From positions 1-64,000 of the forward strand of contig NZ_FODY01000020.1 in NCBI RefSeq assembly GCF_900110485.1: a stretch of DNA of 64,000 nucleotides, read 5' to 3'. Positions 19,190 to 27,405 of the stretch are shown here, in pieces. How positions within the stretch are numbered: position 1 is the stretch's first letter; the number at the start of each line of letters is the position of its first letter. The notes under the pieces are model-generated. The model saw only the letters and a list, made by a program, of their open reading frames with translations, was not told the origin of the DNA and searched no databases. Made by a program: the position numbers and the translations under genes. This stretch comes from Propionispora vibrioides. GTDB lineage: Bacteria > Bacillota > Negativicutes > Propionisporales > Propionisporaceae.

Positions 19190-19287
19190 TAGGGAGTCGC
19201 TGATAATTGGGGTTTGGCTGACGCAGCCGGACGGAAAAAAATCCGTCTGGACGGACGTGCAGTGCGAATAATTCAGTGGTTTCCTAG
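19190..19287. repeat. Family A MITE-like element, shortened copy 2
   Basis: Has the body GGTTTGGCTGACGCAGCC, AAATCCGTCTGGACGG and the right end AATTCAGTGGTTTCCTAG. The left half is deleted compared with the copy at 34.6 kb. Confidence 0.65.
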
Positions 19288-19309
19288 ATGGACAGAACAA
19301 AGAGAAGTC

Positions 19310-19351
19310 CGAATAAATGTCTGAACGGCAGATGTTTATCCGGTTTTTTTA
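19310..19351 (+). terminator. Hairpin with T run 50 bases before the GlpA-like gene
   Basis: CCGAATAAATGTCTG / CAGATGTTTATCCGG followed by TTTTTTTA. A third terminator-like block upstream of this operon, with no riboswitch of its own. Confidence 0.75.
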
Positions 19352-19395
19352 TTTTTTCTATTAATTAATATTGCAGTCATACAGGGAGTGAAAAC

Positions 19396-20898
19396 ATGTC
19401 AACACTTAAGTCCGATGTCGTTATCATTGGTGGCGGTATCGTTGGTACGGCTATTGCCAGGGAATTAGCCAAATACCAGCTACGCGTTGTCCTGCTGGAA
19501 AAGGAACCGGAACTGGCCGCTGGCACCACCAAGGCAAACAGTGCCATCCTTCATGCGGGTTTCGATGCCAAACCGGGGACGCTGAAAGCCAGATTAAATG
19601 TACGGGGTAATGCTCTGTACCATGCGTTGCGGGAGGAGTTGTCCCTTGCCATCCAATGGATAGGTTCACTGGTTGTTGCTACTGATAAAGAAGAGCTGCA
19701 GACCATAGCGGAACTTTTGAACCGGGGAAACCAGAACCAAGTGCCTGGGCTGGCTTTGCTGAGCCGGGAGGAAGCGCTGACCAAGGAACCCGGCTTAGTG
19801 AACGCTGAAGGCGCGTTGTGGGCGCCTTCGACAGGAATCTTTCTTCCGTTTGATGCTGCGCTTGCGTTTGCCGAAAACGCCGCCCAAAATGGCGTGCAAA
19901 TTCTCACAGAATGTCCTGTTACCAATATGGAAATAACCAATGGCCGGATTACCGGGGTCAGGACACCGCAAGGCTCGATTACAGCCAGCTATGTCATCAA
20001 TGCCGCTGGACTTTATGCCGATACGGTCGCCCGTTTGGCAGGTGATAGCAGCTTTACCCTTACTCCGCGTAAAGGCGAATATATATTATTTGACAAAAAC
20101 GCCGGACCCAGAGTGAATCACGTACTATTTCCCACACCAACCAAGCACTCGAAAGGTATTTTAGTTGCACCTACCGTACACGGTAATACTTTCATTGGAC
20201 CGAACGCCCAGAATATGCCTGAGGAGGAGAATTTGGCGATAGCCGCCAAAGAAAATCTGGCGACAACCGCCGCCGGTTTCCAGGAAGTTATCACAGGCGC
20301 TAAACGTTTGTTCCCGGCTATACCGCTTAATGCATCGATTACCGAGTTTTCCGGTCTGCGGGCCGTTGCCGATAGCGATGATTTTGTGATTCGTCCATCA
20401 ACGGTTGTTAACGGGTTAATTCATGCCGCTGGTATTCAGTCGCCTGGTTTGACGGCTGCTCCGGCCATTGCCGAGCTTGTCGCTGAACTTTTAAAAGAGT
20501 GTGGTTTGCTGCTGCTGCCTAAGAAAAAATTTATTAGCCATAATGAACCCAAAATTGTATTCCGTGAATTATCAAATGAGCAGAAACAAACGCTCATTCG
20601 TAAAAATCCATTATACGGACGCGTTATTTGCCGCTGTGAAACCGTTACCGAAGCGGAAATCGTGGCTGCTATTCATTCTCCCTGCGGGGCGAAAACGGTT
20701 GACGGTGTAAAAAGACGGACCCGCGCCGGCATGGGCCGCTGCCAGGGTGGTTTCTGTGGACCTAAGGTGGCCGCTATTCTGGCCCGTGAGCTGCAGGTGC
20801 CGCTAACCGCCATTCGTAAGGAAACGGCCCAGTCCTATCTGTTTTATGACAAAATTCCAGTTGATGCCGGAGGAAATCAAAGTGAAACAATTCGTTGA
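19396..20898 (+). CDS. glpA: GlpA-like FAD-dependent glycerol-3-phosphate oxidoreductase
   Basis: 500 residues. N-terminal FAD/DAO domain with IGGGIVGTAIARELA (residues 11-25), then a C-terminal BFD-type [2Fe-2S] domain with cysteines in ICRCETVTEAE and GMGRCQGGFCGPK. This is the layout of clostridial/Thermotoga GlpA-like proteins, encoded with an FAD/NAD oxidoreductase and a DUF1667 protein, as here. Expected reaction: oxidation of sn-glycerol-3-phosphate to dihydroxyacetone phosphate. It lies downstream of the double cobalamin riboswitch and should be expressed when B12 is low. A related 2-hydroxyacid substrate cannot be excluded. Confidence 0.8.
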   Translation: MSTLKSDVVIIGGGIVGTAIARELAKYQLRVVLLEKEPELAAGTTKANSAILHAGFDAKPGTLKARLNVRGNALYHALREELSLAIQWIGSLVVATDKEELQTIAELLNRGNQNQVPGLALLSREEALTKEPGLVNAEGALWAPSTGIFLPFDAALAFAENAAQNGVQILTECPVTNMEITNGRITGVRTPQGSITASYVINAAGLYADTVARLAGDSSFTLTPRKGEYILFDKNAGPRVNHVLFPTPTKHSKGILVAPTVHGNTFIGPNAQNMPEEENLAIAAKENLATTAAGFQEVITGAKRLFPAIPLNASITEFSGLRAVADSDDFVIRPSTVVNGLIHAAGIQSPGLTAAPAIAELVAELLKECGLLLLPKKKFISHNEPKIVFRELSNEQKQTLIRKNPLYGRVICRCETVTEAEIVAAIHSPCGAKTVDGVKRRTRAGMGRCQGGFCGPKVAAILARELQVPLTAIRKETAQSYLFYDKIPVDAGGNQSETIR

Positions 20899-22147
20899 CA
20901 TAGCCATTATCGGCGGTGGACCGGCCGGCCTTGCCGCCGCTTATAGCGCTGCCGAACAAGGCGCCGAAAATATACTGATTATTGAACGCGACCGCGAATT
21001 GGGTGGTATTCTTCAACAGTGCATCCATAACGGGTTTGGTTTGCACCGGTTTAAAGAGGAACTGACCGGTCCCGGTTATGCCCGACGGTATATCCAAATG
21101 GTCGGACAGAAAAAGTCGATTCGCGTGATGCTGGATACCATGGTGCTTGATGTGCAGTCTGACAAAACAGTGATTGCCGCCAACCCACAGGACGGCTTAT
21201 GCGAAATTCATTGCCGGGCCGTTGTGTTTACCATGGGTTGCCGGGAACGCACCCGTGGCGCCATCCGTATTCCCGGAGAGCGACCGGCCGGTGTGTTTAC
21301 CGCCGGAGTTGCCCAGCGCATGACTAATATGGAAGGCTGTATTCCGGGAAAAAGTATTGTTATTCTGGGCTCCGGCGATATTGGCCTGATTATGGCCAGG
21401 CGGTTGACGCTGGAGGGCGCCAAAGTTGAGGCGGTTATTGAACTGATGCCCTATTCGAATGGTCTGACACGTAACGTGGTGCAGTGTCTGGAAGATTATC
21501 AGATTCCCTTGTATCTGGGACACACTATCACAACGGTAGCTGGCCGTGACCGGGTAACCTCTGTCACCTGCGCCAAGGTGGACGAAAATTTGCGACCGGT
21601 GGCAGGTACCGAATTTGACATAGCCTGTGACTGCCTGCTGCTGTCAGTCGGACTGATTCCGGAGAATGAGCTGTCGCAGCGGCTGGTGGACATGGACAAG
21701 GTGACCAGCGGTCCGGTGGTTGACCAGTACCGGCAAACCTCGGCACCGGGCTTCTTTGCGGCCGGTAATGTGGTGCATGTCCATGATCTGGTGGATTTTG
21801 TATCCGAGGAAGGTGCCATAGCCGGCCGGGCTGCTGCCCTGTATGCTCAGAACAGGTTACCTGTAGGTGAAATAACCGTTCAGCTAATTTCCGGCACCGG
21901 TATACGCACGGTGGTGCCGCAAAAACTCACCGTGTCGACAGAGCCTGCTCCGGCAAAGCTGTTTTTGCGGGTGAAACAACCGGCGCAAAAGGTTATTCTA
22001 GCGGTAGAAAGCAACGGTCAGACTCTACTTAGCCGCAAGTTGTCTGTTGTTAAACCGGGCGAAATGATCATGGTTGAAATTCCCGCCGCCAAGCTGGCCG
22101 GAATAGGACAGGAAATTATTATATCACTTAACCAGGGAGGCGAATGA
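20882..22147 (+). CDS. FAD/NAD(P)-dependent oxidoreductase of the glp-type operon
   Basis: 421 residues from the GTG at 20882, preferred because GGAGGA lies 7 bases upstream; an in-frame ATG at 20846 has no site. Two dinucleotide-binding motifs: IIGGGPAGLAAAYSAA near the start and VILGSGDIGLIMARRL in the middle, with CIHNGFG between, as in pyridine nucleotide-disulphide oxidoreductase-type proteins. It overlaps the GlpA-like gene by 17 bases. It probably passes electrons from the GlpA-like subunit to NAD(P). Confidence 0.82.
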   Translation: MKQFVDIAIIGGGPAGLAAAYSAAEQGAENILIIERDRELGGILQQCIHNGFGLHRFKEELTGPGYARRYIQMVGQKKSIRVMLDTMVLDVQSDKTVIAANPQDGLCEIHCRAVVFTMGCRERTRGAIRIPGERPAGVFTAGVAQRMTNMEGCIPGKSIVILGSGDIGLIMARRLTLEGAKVEAVIELMPYSNGLTRNVVQCLEDYQIPLYLGHTITTVAGRDRVTSVTCAKVDENLRPVAGTEFDIACDCLLLSVGLIPENELSQRLVDMDKVTSGPVVDQYRQTSAPGFFAAGNVVHVHDLVDFVSEEGAIAGRAAALYAQNRLPVGEITVQLISGTGIRTVVPQKLTVSTEPAPAKLFLRVKQPAQKVILAVESNGQTLLSRKLSVVKPGEMIMVEIPAAKLAGIGQEIIISLNQGGE

Positions 22148-22148
22148 T

Positions 22149-22532
22149 ATGAGTTATAAAGAAGAAAAACTGCATTGTATTGTTTGTCCGTTGAGCTGCA
22201 GCGGCAAAATTGTTTTTCAGCAAAATGAAATTACCGATATTAGCGGGTTTAGCTGCCCGCGTGGCATTCGTTATGCTCAGGAGGAAGTAACCGCACCGAA
22301 ACGAACCCTGACTACCACGGTACGGGTGGAAGGTGGCGCGCTGCCTTTGCTGCCGGTTATTTCCCGTACTCCGCTGCCGAAGGAAGAAGTTTTGGCCTGT
22401 GCCCGCGCTTTGGCGGAAATTACCGTTACGGCGCCTGTTTTTGAAGGAGATATTATTACCGGTAATATACTAAATCTCGGCATTGATATTGTGGCCGCCA
22501 GAGATATTACGACGGCGGGAGCGCCGTTATAG
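22149..22532 (+). CDS. DUF1667 cysteine-rich protein
   Basis: 127 residues. The N-terminal cysteines CIVCPLSCSG and GFSCPRG, then a C-terminal region with VFEGDIITGNILNLGIDIVAARD, match DUF1667. The family is found with GlpA-like and FAD oxidoreductase genes and probably carries a small Fe-S or metal centre in the same complex. Starts one base after the stop of the previous gene. Last gene of the operon. Confidence 0.85.
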   Translation: MSYKEEKLHCIVCPLSCSGKIVFQQNEITDISGFSCPRGIRYAQEEVTAPKRTLTTTVRVEGGALPLLPVISRTPLPKEEVLACARALAEITVTAPVFEGDIITGNILNLGIDIVAARDITTAGAPL

Positions 22533-22690
22533 GCGGAGTTTCATTGTAGAGCGATTGCGCTTTTTGTCCGGTATAGCATTGCTGCTGACAGGAAGAACGC
22601 CAAAACAGACTGGGGCCGTCGCACTAAGAGTAAGAGCCTTGTTCTTTGGTTCCCCGTTCGGCCTTTTCCGGAAACATACGTTCCGCAGGA

Positions 22691-22791
22691 TGAAAAATTG
22701 CCGGCTTCCGTTAAGAAATCCGCGCTGTGCCCTTTGGGTATTTGTTTGAGCGAAGCGAGTTTACAGATTTTAGGAAGCCGGCAATTTTTCA
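22691..22791. repeat. Long perfect hairpin of unknown nature
   Basis: 19-base perfect arms TGAAAAATTGCCGGCTTCC (22691-22709) and GGAAGCCGGCAATTTTTCA (22773-22791) around 63 bases. The second arm is followed by AGTATG, not a T run. A second dyad GTCCCTTTGT / ACAAAGGGAC lies at 22823-22849. The 22533-23019 gap has no convincing gene. Confidence 0.6.
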
Positions 22792-22990
22792 AGTATGTTG
22801 GAGGACAGGCCTAGCCTTTTGGGTCCCTTTGTGGCAATGACAAAGGGACGACAAGCTGGTTTGCCACACCACAGGCTGTTATAAATAAATAAAAATCATG
22901 TTGTGACAGCCTCAGTCTATTTTTCGATCCGGAGCCGTGTTTTTGTATTGGAAAATTTCAGGGAAAAATATTGTATTCAATATTTACGCC

Positions 22991-23009
22991 GTGTATACAT
23001 TATATACAC
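22991..23009. promoter_or_regulatory. Operator-like dyad upstream of riboswitch 4
   Basis: GTGTATA-N5-TATACAC lies just upstream of the -35 box at 23020. A half-conserved copy (GTGTATACATTATATAG) is at 18262-18278 before riboswitch 2. Possible repressor site in addition to the riboswitch. Confidence 0.45.
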
Positions 23010-23019
23010 AACAACTGAT

Positions 23020-23048
23020 TTGACTTTTTTGCGGGTTCATGGTATTTT
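23020..23048 (+). promoter_or_regulatory. Promoter of riboswitch 4
   Basis: TTGACT (23020-23025), 17 bases, TATTTT (23043-23048). Confidence 0.65.
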
Positions 23049-23086
23049 AAACAAGTAAGTTCGAAAAAGCACAATTGAATACGCAA

Positions 23087-23249
23087 AGAGGTAGGTGCCC
23101 TACGGGGCTTAATAGGGAAGTCCGGTGCAAGACCGGTGCGGTCCCGCCACTGTAATGAGGAGCGACTCCAAGGGAAAGGCCACTGGGATATTCATCCTGG
23201 GAAGGATTGGGGGAGCGATGACGCAGAGCCAGGAGAACTGCCTATCTGA
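23087..23249 (+). promoter_or_regulatory. Cobalamin riboswitch 4 (first of three in tandem)
   Basis: Full core with GGTGCCCTACGGGGCTTAAT, GTCCGGTGCAAGACCGG, GGTCCCGCCACTGTAAT and AGCCAGGAGAACTGCC. It begins a triplicated unit with periods of 426 and 427 bases. Confidence 0.94.
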
Positions 23250-23360
23250 CAATCACCGGTTGACCTGCGAGCGACGGGGAGGCGATTACGACGGAAAGTC
23301 TATAGCCATAGGCTATTTTCAGATTGTCCTTTTTATGGATACCGAAAATAGTGCTGGGAA

Positions 23361-23428
23361 GATAGGTTTCTTTTGTGATCAACTTTTACGGCAGCAGGCC
23401 GGTTGATGGCAAAAGAAACCTATTTTTT
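23361..23428 (+). terminator. Terminator of riboswitch 4
   Basis: GATAGGTTTCTTTTGTGATCAA / TTGATGGCAAAAGAAACCTAT-type arms with TTTTTT after. A smaller hairpin CTATTTTC...GAAAATAG at about 23313-23351 may be the alternative fold. Confidence 0.85.
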
Positions 23429-23512
23429 ATGGTAAGGAGAGATCGGTAAGCGAAAATCGGCACTGGGAATATGATTGAATGTTCCATAGTCCTATAAGAA
23501 CCACATATGAAA

Positions 23513-23676
23513 AGAGGTAGGTGCCCTACGGGGCTTAATAGGGAAGTCCGGTGCAAGACCGGTGCGGTCCCGCCACTGTAATGAAGAGCGACTTCAAGAG
23601 GCAAGGCCACTGGGATATTCATCCTGGGAAGGATTGGGGGAGCGATGACGCAGAGCCAGGAGAACTGCCTATCTGA
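23513..23676 (+). promoter_or_regulatory. Cobalamin riboswitch 5 (second of three)
   Basis: Same core as riboswitch 4. It differs mainly in one peripheral arm (GAAGAGCGACTTCAAGAGGCAAGG instead of GAGGAGCGACTCCAAGGGAAAGG; riboswitch 6 has the latter form). No new promoter is obvious, so it is probably in the same transcript. Confidence 0.94.
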
Positions 23677-23787
23677 CAATCACCGGTTGACCTGCGAGCG
23701 ACGGGGAGGCGATTACGACGGAAAGTCTATAGCCATAGGCTATTTTCAGATTGTCCTTTTTATGGATACCGAAAATAGTGCTGGGAA

Positions 23788-23855
23788 GATAGGTTTCTTT
23801 TGTGATCAACTTTTACGGCAGCAGGCCGGTTGATGGCAAAAGAAACCTATTTTTT
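23788..23855 (+). terminator. Terminator of riboswitch 5
   Basis: Identical in sequence to the terminator of riboswitch 4. Confidence 0.85.
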
Positions 23856-23939
23856 ATGGTAAGGAGAGATCGGTAAGCGAAAATCGGCACTGGGAATATG
23901 ATTGAATGTTCCATAGTCCTATAAGAACCACATATGAAA

Positions 23940-24102
23940 AGAGGTAGGTGCCCTACGGGGCTTAATAGGGAAGTCCGGTGCAAGACCGGTGCGGTCCCGC
24001 CACTGTAATGAGGAGCGACTCCAAGGGAAAGGCCACTGGGATATTCATCCTGGGAAGGATTGGGGGAGCGATGACGCAGAGCCAGGAGAACTGCCTATCT
24101 GA
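23940..24102 (+). promoter_or_regulatory. Cobalamin riboswitch 6 (third of three)
   Basis: Core again complete. The aptamer matches riboswitch 4, whereas the downstream platform has diverged. Confidence 0.94.
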
Positions 24103-24213
24103 CAATCACCGGTTGACCTGCGAGCGACGGGGAGGCGATTACGACGGAAAGTCTATGCCCATAGGCTAATTTCAGGCTGTCCTTTTTTAAGGATACCCGA
24201 AATAGTACGGTAA

Positions 24214-24281
24214 GATAGGTTTCCTTTGTGATCAACTTTTACGGCGGCAGGCCGGTTGATGGCAAAGGAAACCTATTTTTA
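24214..24281 (+). terminator. Terminator of riboswitch 6
   Basis: GATAGGTTTCCTTTGTGATC...GGTTGATGGCAAAGGAAACC then TATTTTTATTT. Compensating C/G changes against the two earlier copies keep the stem paired, which supports a conserved function. Confidence 0.85.
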
Positions 24282-24322
24282 TTTGACTTAAGACAAAGAT
24301 AAAAAGGAGAGAAGAGATACGC

Positions 24323-25465
24323 ATGTTTACATTTACTGAAGAGCAGGAAATGCTTCGCCGTGCCGTACGCGAGTTTGTGGAAGCGGAAGTGGCTCCTAAA
24401 GCACAGGAATGGGATGAGCAGGATCATTGTCCGGCAGAACTGTTTCCCCTGCTGGGCGATATGGGGATAATCGGGATTTTTGTGCCGGAAGCGTATGGCG
24501 GCGTAGGCTTGGGCTACGTGGAGCGGGTTATCTGCCTGGAAGAACTGGCCCGCCACTGTGCCGGTCTGGCGATTACGGTGATGGCCCATCAACTGTGCAT
24601 GGGCGGTGTCATGAACTATGGCACAGAAGAGCAAAAGCAAAAGTATTTGCCTGATCTGGCCAGGGGCAGAAAAATCGGGGCGCTGTCACTGACGGAAGCT
24701 ACCGGCGGCTCTAATTTCATGGGACAGACGGCTAATGGGGAATGGAAAGACGGTCAGTGGGTGCTCAATGGCCGTAAGTGTTTTATCACCAATGCCCACC
24801 TTGCCGATCTTGACCTGTGGACGGTTGTTACCGGGAAAAATGCCAAAGGCCGGCCTGAACTGAGTGCCTTCCTGATTGACCGGGGAACGCCGGGGCATAC
24901 GCCGGGAAGAGCCGAACACAAACTGGGCATGCGCTCGTCTAACACCGGTGATGTAAGCTGCGTCAATGTCCGGGTGGATGCTTCCCAAATGCTCGAGCAA
25001 CGGGGCAAAGGTGCCAAAGTGGCACTGAGCACCATTCAGGAAGTAGGCCGTGCCGGCATGAGTGCTATTAATCTGGGGATTCTGCGTGGCTGCCTGGAGG
25101 AAGCGGTCCGGTTCTCCAATGAGCGGATTATCTATGGTAAGCCGCTGCACCACATGACCAATATCCAGTTTGCCCTGGCGGAAAACCGGCTGGATTATGA
25201 AACGGCCCGTTTGCTGACCTATCGGGCTGCGTCAATGAAGGACAAAGGCGTCCCTTGTTCCGCCGAGTTTGCCATGGCCAAATATGCGGCTACCGAAGGA
25301 GCAATCCGGGCGGCAAAACGGACGATTGATCTCATGGGCGGTTATGGCGTGATTAATGAATATCCCGTAGGGAGATATTTAAGAGACGCCCTGGCCGGTT
25401 CGACTGCCGGCGGGACTTCAGATGTTCTGAAAGTGGTCATTGCCGGTGAAACGGTGAAACAGTAG
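24323..25465 (+). CDS. Acyl-CoA dehydrogenase 1 lacking the usual catalytic Glu
   Basis: 380 residues, full-length acyl-CoA dehydrogenase fold: FTEEQEMLRRAVREFVEAEVAP at the start, LTEATGGSN and CFITNAHLADL in the middle, and an FAD/C-terminal helical domain with RTIDLMGGYGVINEYPVGRYLRDA. Where butyryl-CoA dehydrogenases have the catalytic base in (F)EGTNQVQ, this protein reads AGGTSDVLK, so the Glu is Gly. It may use another base, act on another acyl-CoA, or be a partner for the ETF. First gene after the triple riboswitch; ribosome site AAAAGGAGAG. In this operon it would act in crotonyl-CoA/butyryl-CoA chemistry. Confidence 0.88.
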   Translation: MFTFTEEQEMLRRAVREFVEAEVAPKAQEWDEQDHCPAELFPLLGDMGIIGIFVPEAYGGVGLGYVERVICLEELARHCAGLAITVMAHQLCMGGVMNYGTEEQKQKYLPDLARGRKIGALSLTEATGGSNFMGQTANGEWKDGQWVLNGRKCFITNAHLADLDLWTVVTGKNAKGRPELSAFLIDRGTPGHTPGRAEHKLGMRSSNTGDVSCVNVRVDASQMLEQRGKGAKVALSTIQEVGRAGMSAINLGILRGCLEEAVRFSNERIIYGKPLHHMTNIQFALAENRLDYETARLLTYRAASMKDKGVPCSAEFAMAKYAATEGAIRAAKRTIDLMGGYGVINEYPVGRYLRDALAGSTAGGTSDVLKVVIAGETVKQ

Positions 25466-25509
25466 TTCCCTGGAAGCTTAATTTATATCAGGCATAAGGA
25501 GAGATTGTT

Positions 25510-26331
25510 ATGGGACTAAACATAGCGGTGTGTATCAAATCGGTACCCGATCCGGCTTATTACGATAAGATCAGCATTGATCCTAAGACGAAAACTATTA
25601 CCCGTAAAGGAATTCCGGCCATTATCAGCCCGGGAGATAAGCACGCTTTGGAAGCGGCTCTGCAGCTAAAGGATCAATATGGCGGTACAGTTACCGTCAT
25701 TGGCATGGCGCCGCCGGAAGCGAAAAGGGAATTGTTCGAAGCACTGGCCATGGGGGCCGATGAAGCCGTGCTCTTAAGCGACCGGGCTTTTGCCGGTGCC
25801 GACACGTTGGCCACTTCGTACACTCTGGCTCAGGGGCTAAAAAGAAATGGCGACTTTGATCTGGTGCTGACCGGTACGGAAAGTGCCGATGGCGCCACCT
25901 CGCAGGTACCTGCTCAGTTGGCCGAGTGTCTGGGAATACCGCATTTGTGGAACGTGAAGGAGTTTGCCCTGACGGAGCAGCGCAAAATTCAGGCTAAAGT
26001 CAAACTGGAGGCGGCTACCGGCGAATACCTCATCACCTTGCCGGCGTTACTGGCCGTTTCACGGGAAGTCAATAAACCCCGTTATACCACCGCTTTTGGC
26101 ATCGTCAAAGCCAAGGGGAAAAAATTGACCGTTATTGACAACCGGGAACTGCAGGCTGATGCGAAAAAAATCGGTCAGCAAGGTTCACCGACCTGGCCGG
26201 GCGATATTTTCATCGCTTCCCTGTCGCGCAAGGGCCAGGCCCTGACCGGCACGCCGGAAGAAATCGCGGCCAACCTGATCGAAAAAATACGTGCGGCCGG
26301 TATTACTCCGGTTGTTGCTAAGGAGGCGTAA
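25510..26331 (+). CDS. etfB: Electron transfer flavoprotein beta subunit
   Basis: 273 residues, usual length about 260. Family signature segments: NIAVCIKSVPDP, SPGDKHALEAALQLKD, MGADEAVLLSDRAFAGADTLATSY and DLVLTGTESADGATSQVPAQLAE. Pairs with EtfA to carry electrons from or to the acyl-CoA dehydrogenases. In butyrate formers such ETFs can be electron-bifurcating; that is plausible here but not shown. AAGGAGAG ribosome site; etfA follows after three bases. Confidence 0.93.
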   Translation: MGLNIAVCIKSVPDPAYYDKISIDPKTKTITRKGIPAIISPGDKHALEAALQLKDQYGGTVTVIGMAPPEAKRELFEALAMGADEAVLLSDRAFAGADTLATSYTLAQGLKRNGDFDLVLTGTESADGATSQVPAQLAECLGIPHLWNVKEFALTEQRKIQAKVKLEAATGEYLITLPALLAVSREVNKPRYTTAFGIVKAKGKKLTVIDNRELQADAKKIGQQGSPTWPGDIFIASLSRKGQALTGTPEEIAANLIEKIRAAGITPVVAKEA

Positions 26332-26334
26332 GAA

Positions 26335-27381
26335 ATGAAGCAGAGCTATAAGCGGGAAGATTACCGCGGCATATGGGTTATCGCCGAACAGGACGGTGAC
26401 CGCATCAGCCGGGTGAGCTTGGAGCTGTTAACTAAGGCCAGAGAGTTAAAAGAGCAAGGAAAGCTTGCTGAACCGGTGACTGCCGTGCTGTTAGGAACTA
26501 ACCTGGCGGACTTTCCGGCCAAGCTGGCGGAAGCCGGAGCGGAAGCTGTTATTTTAGTAGATCATGCCGCGCTGCGTTATTTCCGGAATGAAGCCTATGC
26601 GCTCATCATTAAAGAACTTGTGGAAGAAAGAAAACCGTCGGTGATTCTCATGGGCGCTACGGCAGCCGGTTCGGATCTGGCTCCTACGGTGGGAGCTAAA
26701 TTGTGGACTGGGGTGGCTGCCCACTGCGTGGATTTGAAATTAAATGACCAAGGCAATCTGGTGGCTGTGGTACCGGCCTTTGGCGGCAAAGTACTGGGCG
26801 ATATTTTATGTCCCGAACTCCGGCCGCAGATGGCAACTGTCCGTCCCGGCATTTTGGGCAAAGCGCTTTGTTTCCCTCATGACCACTATCAAGTGGAGCA
26901 TCATGATCCTGCCGCTGCCTTGGTTAAGGACAAAGGGCTGGTACAAGCGATTGGTGTCAGCTATGAACCGGTGCAGGGCGTACCTTTGGAGGAAGCGGAA
27001 GTTGTGGTGGCCGGCGGCTTTGGCGCAGCCACCGAAGAAAACTGGCAGTTGGTTGAAACGCTGGCCGGCGTGCTGGGCGGCGCCGTGGGGTGCACCAGAC
27101 CGCCCCTGGATGAAGGCTGGGCCAGAGACTATCAGATGATCGGCACCAGCGGCAAATCGGTGCGTCCCAAAGTGTATATCGGTGTGGGGATTTCCGGTGC
27201 CACCCATCATGTCTGCGGGATGAAAGATGCCGGGCTGATCATTTCTATCAATAAAGATGAGAAGGCTCCTATTTTTGAAGTATCCGACATTCGCGTTACC
27301 GCCGATGTGGCAACTATTTTACCGCTGGTCATTGAAGGACTGCAGAAAAATAGCCAGGATGAGGTCTGCCGTCTGGCATAA
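26335..27381 (+). CDS. etfA: Electron transfer flavoprotein alpha subunit
   Basis: 348 residues. N-terminal ETF domain (GIWVIAEQDGDRISRVSLEL), PSVILMGATAAGSDLAPTVGAKL, then the C-terminal FAD-binding domain with GTSGKSVRPKVYIGVGISGA and INKDEKAPIFEVSD. Heterodimer with EtfB. AAGGAGG site before the ATG. Lies between etfB and the second acyl-CoA dehydrogenase, a typical bcd/etf arrangement. Confidence 0.94.
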   Translation: MKQSYKREDYRGIWVIAEQDGDRISRVSLELLTKARELKEQGKLAEPVTAVLLGTNLADFPAKLAEAGAEAVILVDHAALRYFRNEAYALIIKELVEERKPSVILMGATAAGSDLAPTVGAKLWTGVAAHCVDLKLNDQGNLVAVVPAFGGKVLGDILCPELRPQMATVRPGILGKALCFPHDHYQVEHHDPAAALVKDKGLVQAIGVSYEPVQGVPLEEAEVVVAGGFGAATEENWQLVETLAGVLGGAVGCTRPPLDEGWARDYQMIGTSGKSVRPKVYIGVGISGATHHVCGMKDAGLIISINKDEKAPIFEVSDIRVTADVATILPLVIEGLQKNSQDEVCRLA

Positions 27382-27405
27382 GGCCGGCTAAGGAGGGGAA
27401 AAGAC

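Noticed and set aside
22483-22749. 88-codon frame overlapping the end of the DUF1667 gene
   Set aside because: No ribosome site, arginine-rich translation, and it runs through one arm of a hairpin.
23125-23406. Small proteins encoded within riboswitches (also 18843, 23645, 23978, 42261, 52624, 54138)
   Set aside because: These frames recur only because the aptamer sequence is conserved; no ribosome sites, and they overlap the B12 box.
23087-24281. CRISPR-like array because of regular repeats
   Set aside because: Repeat unit is 426-427 bases with conserved riboswitch structure; there are no short spacers.
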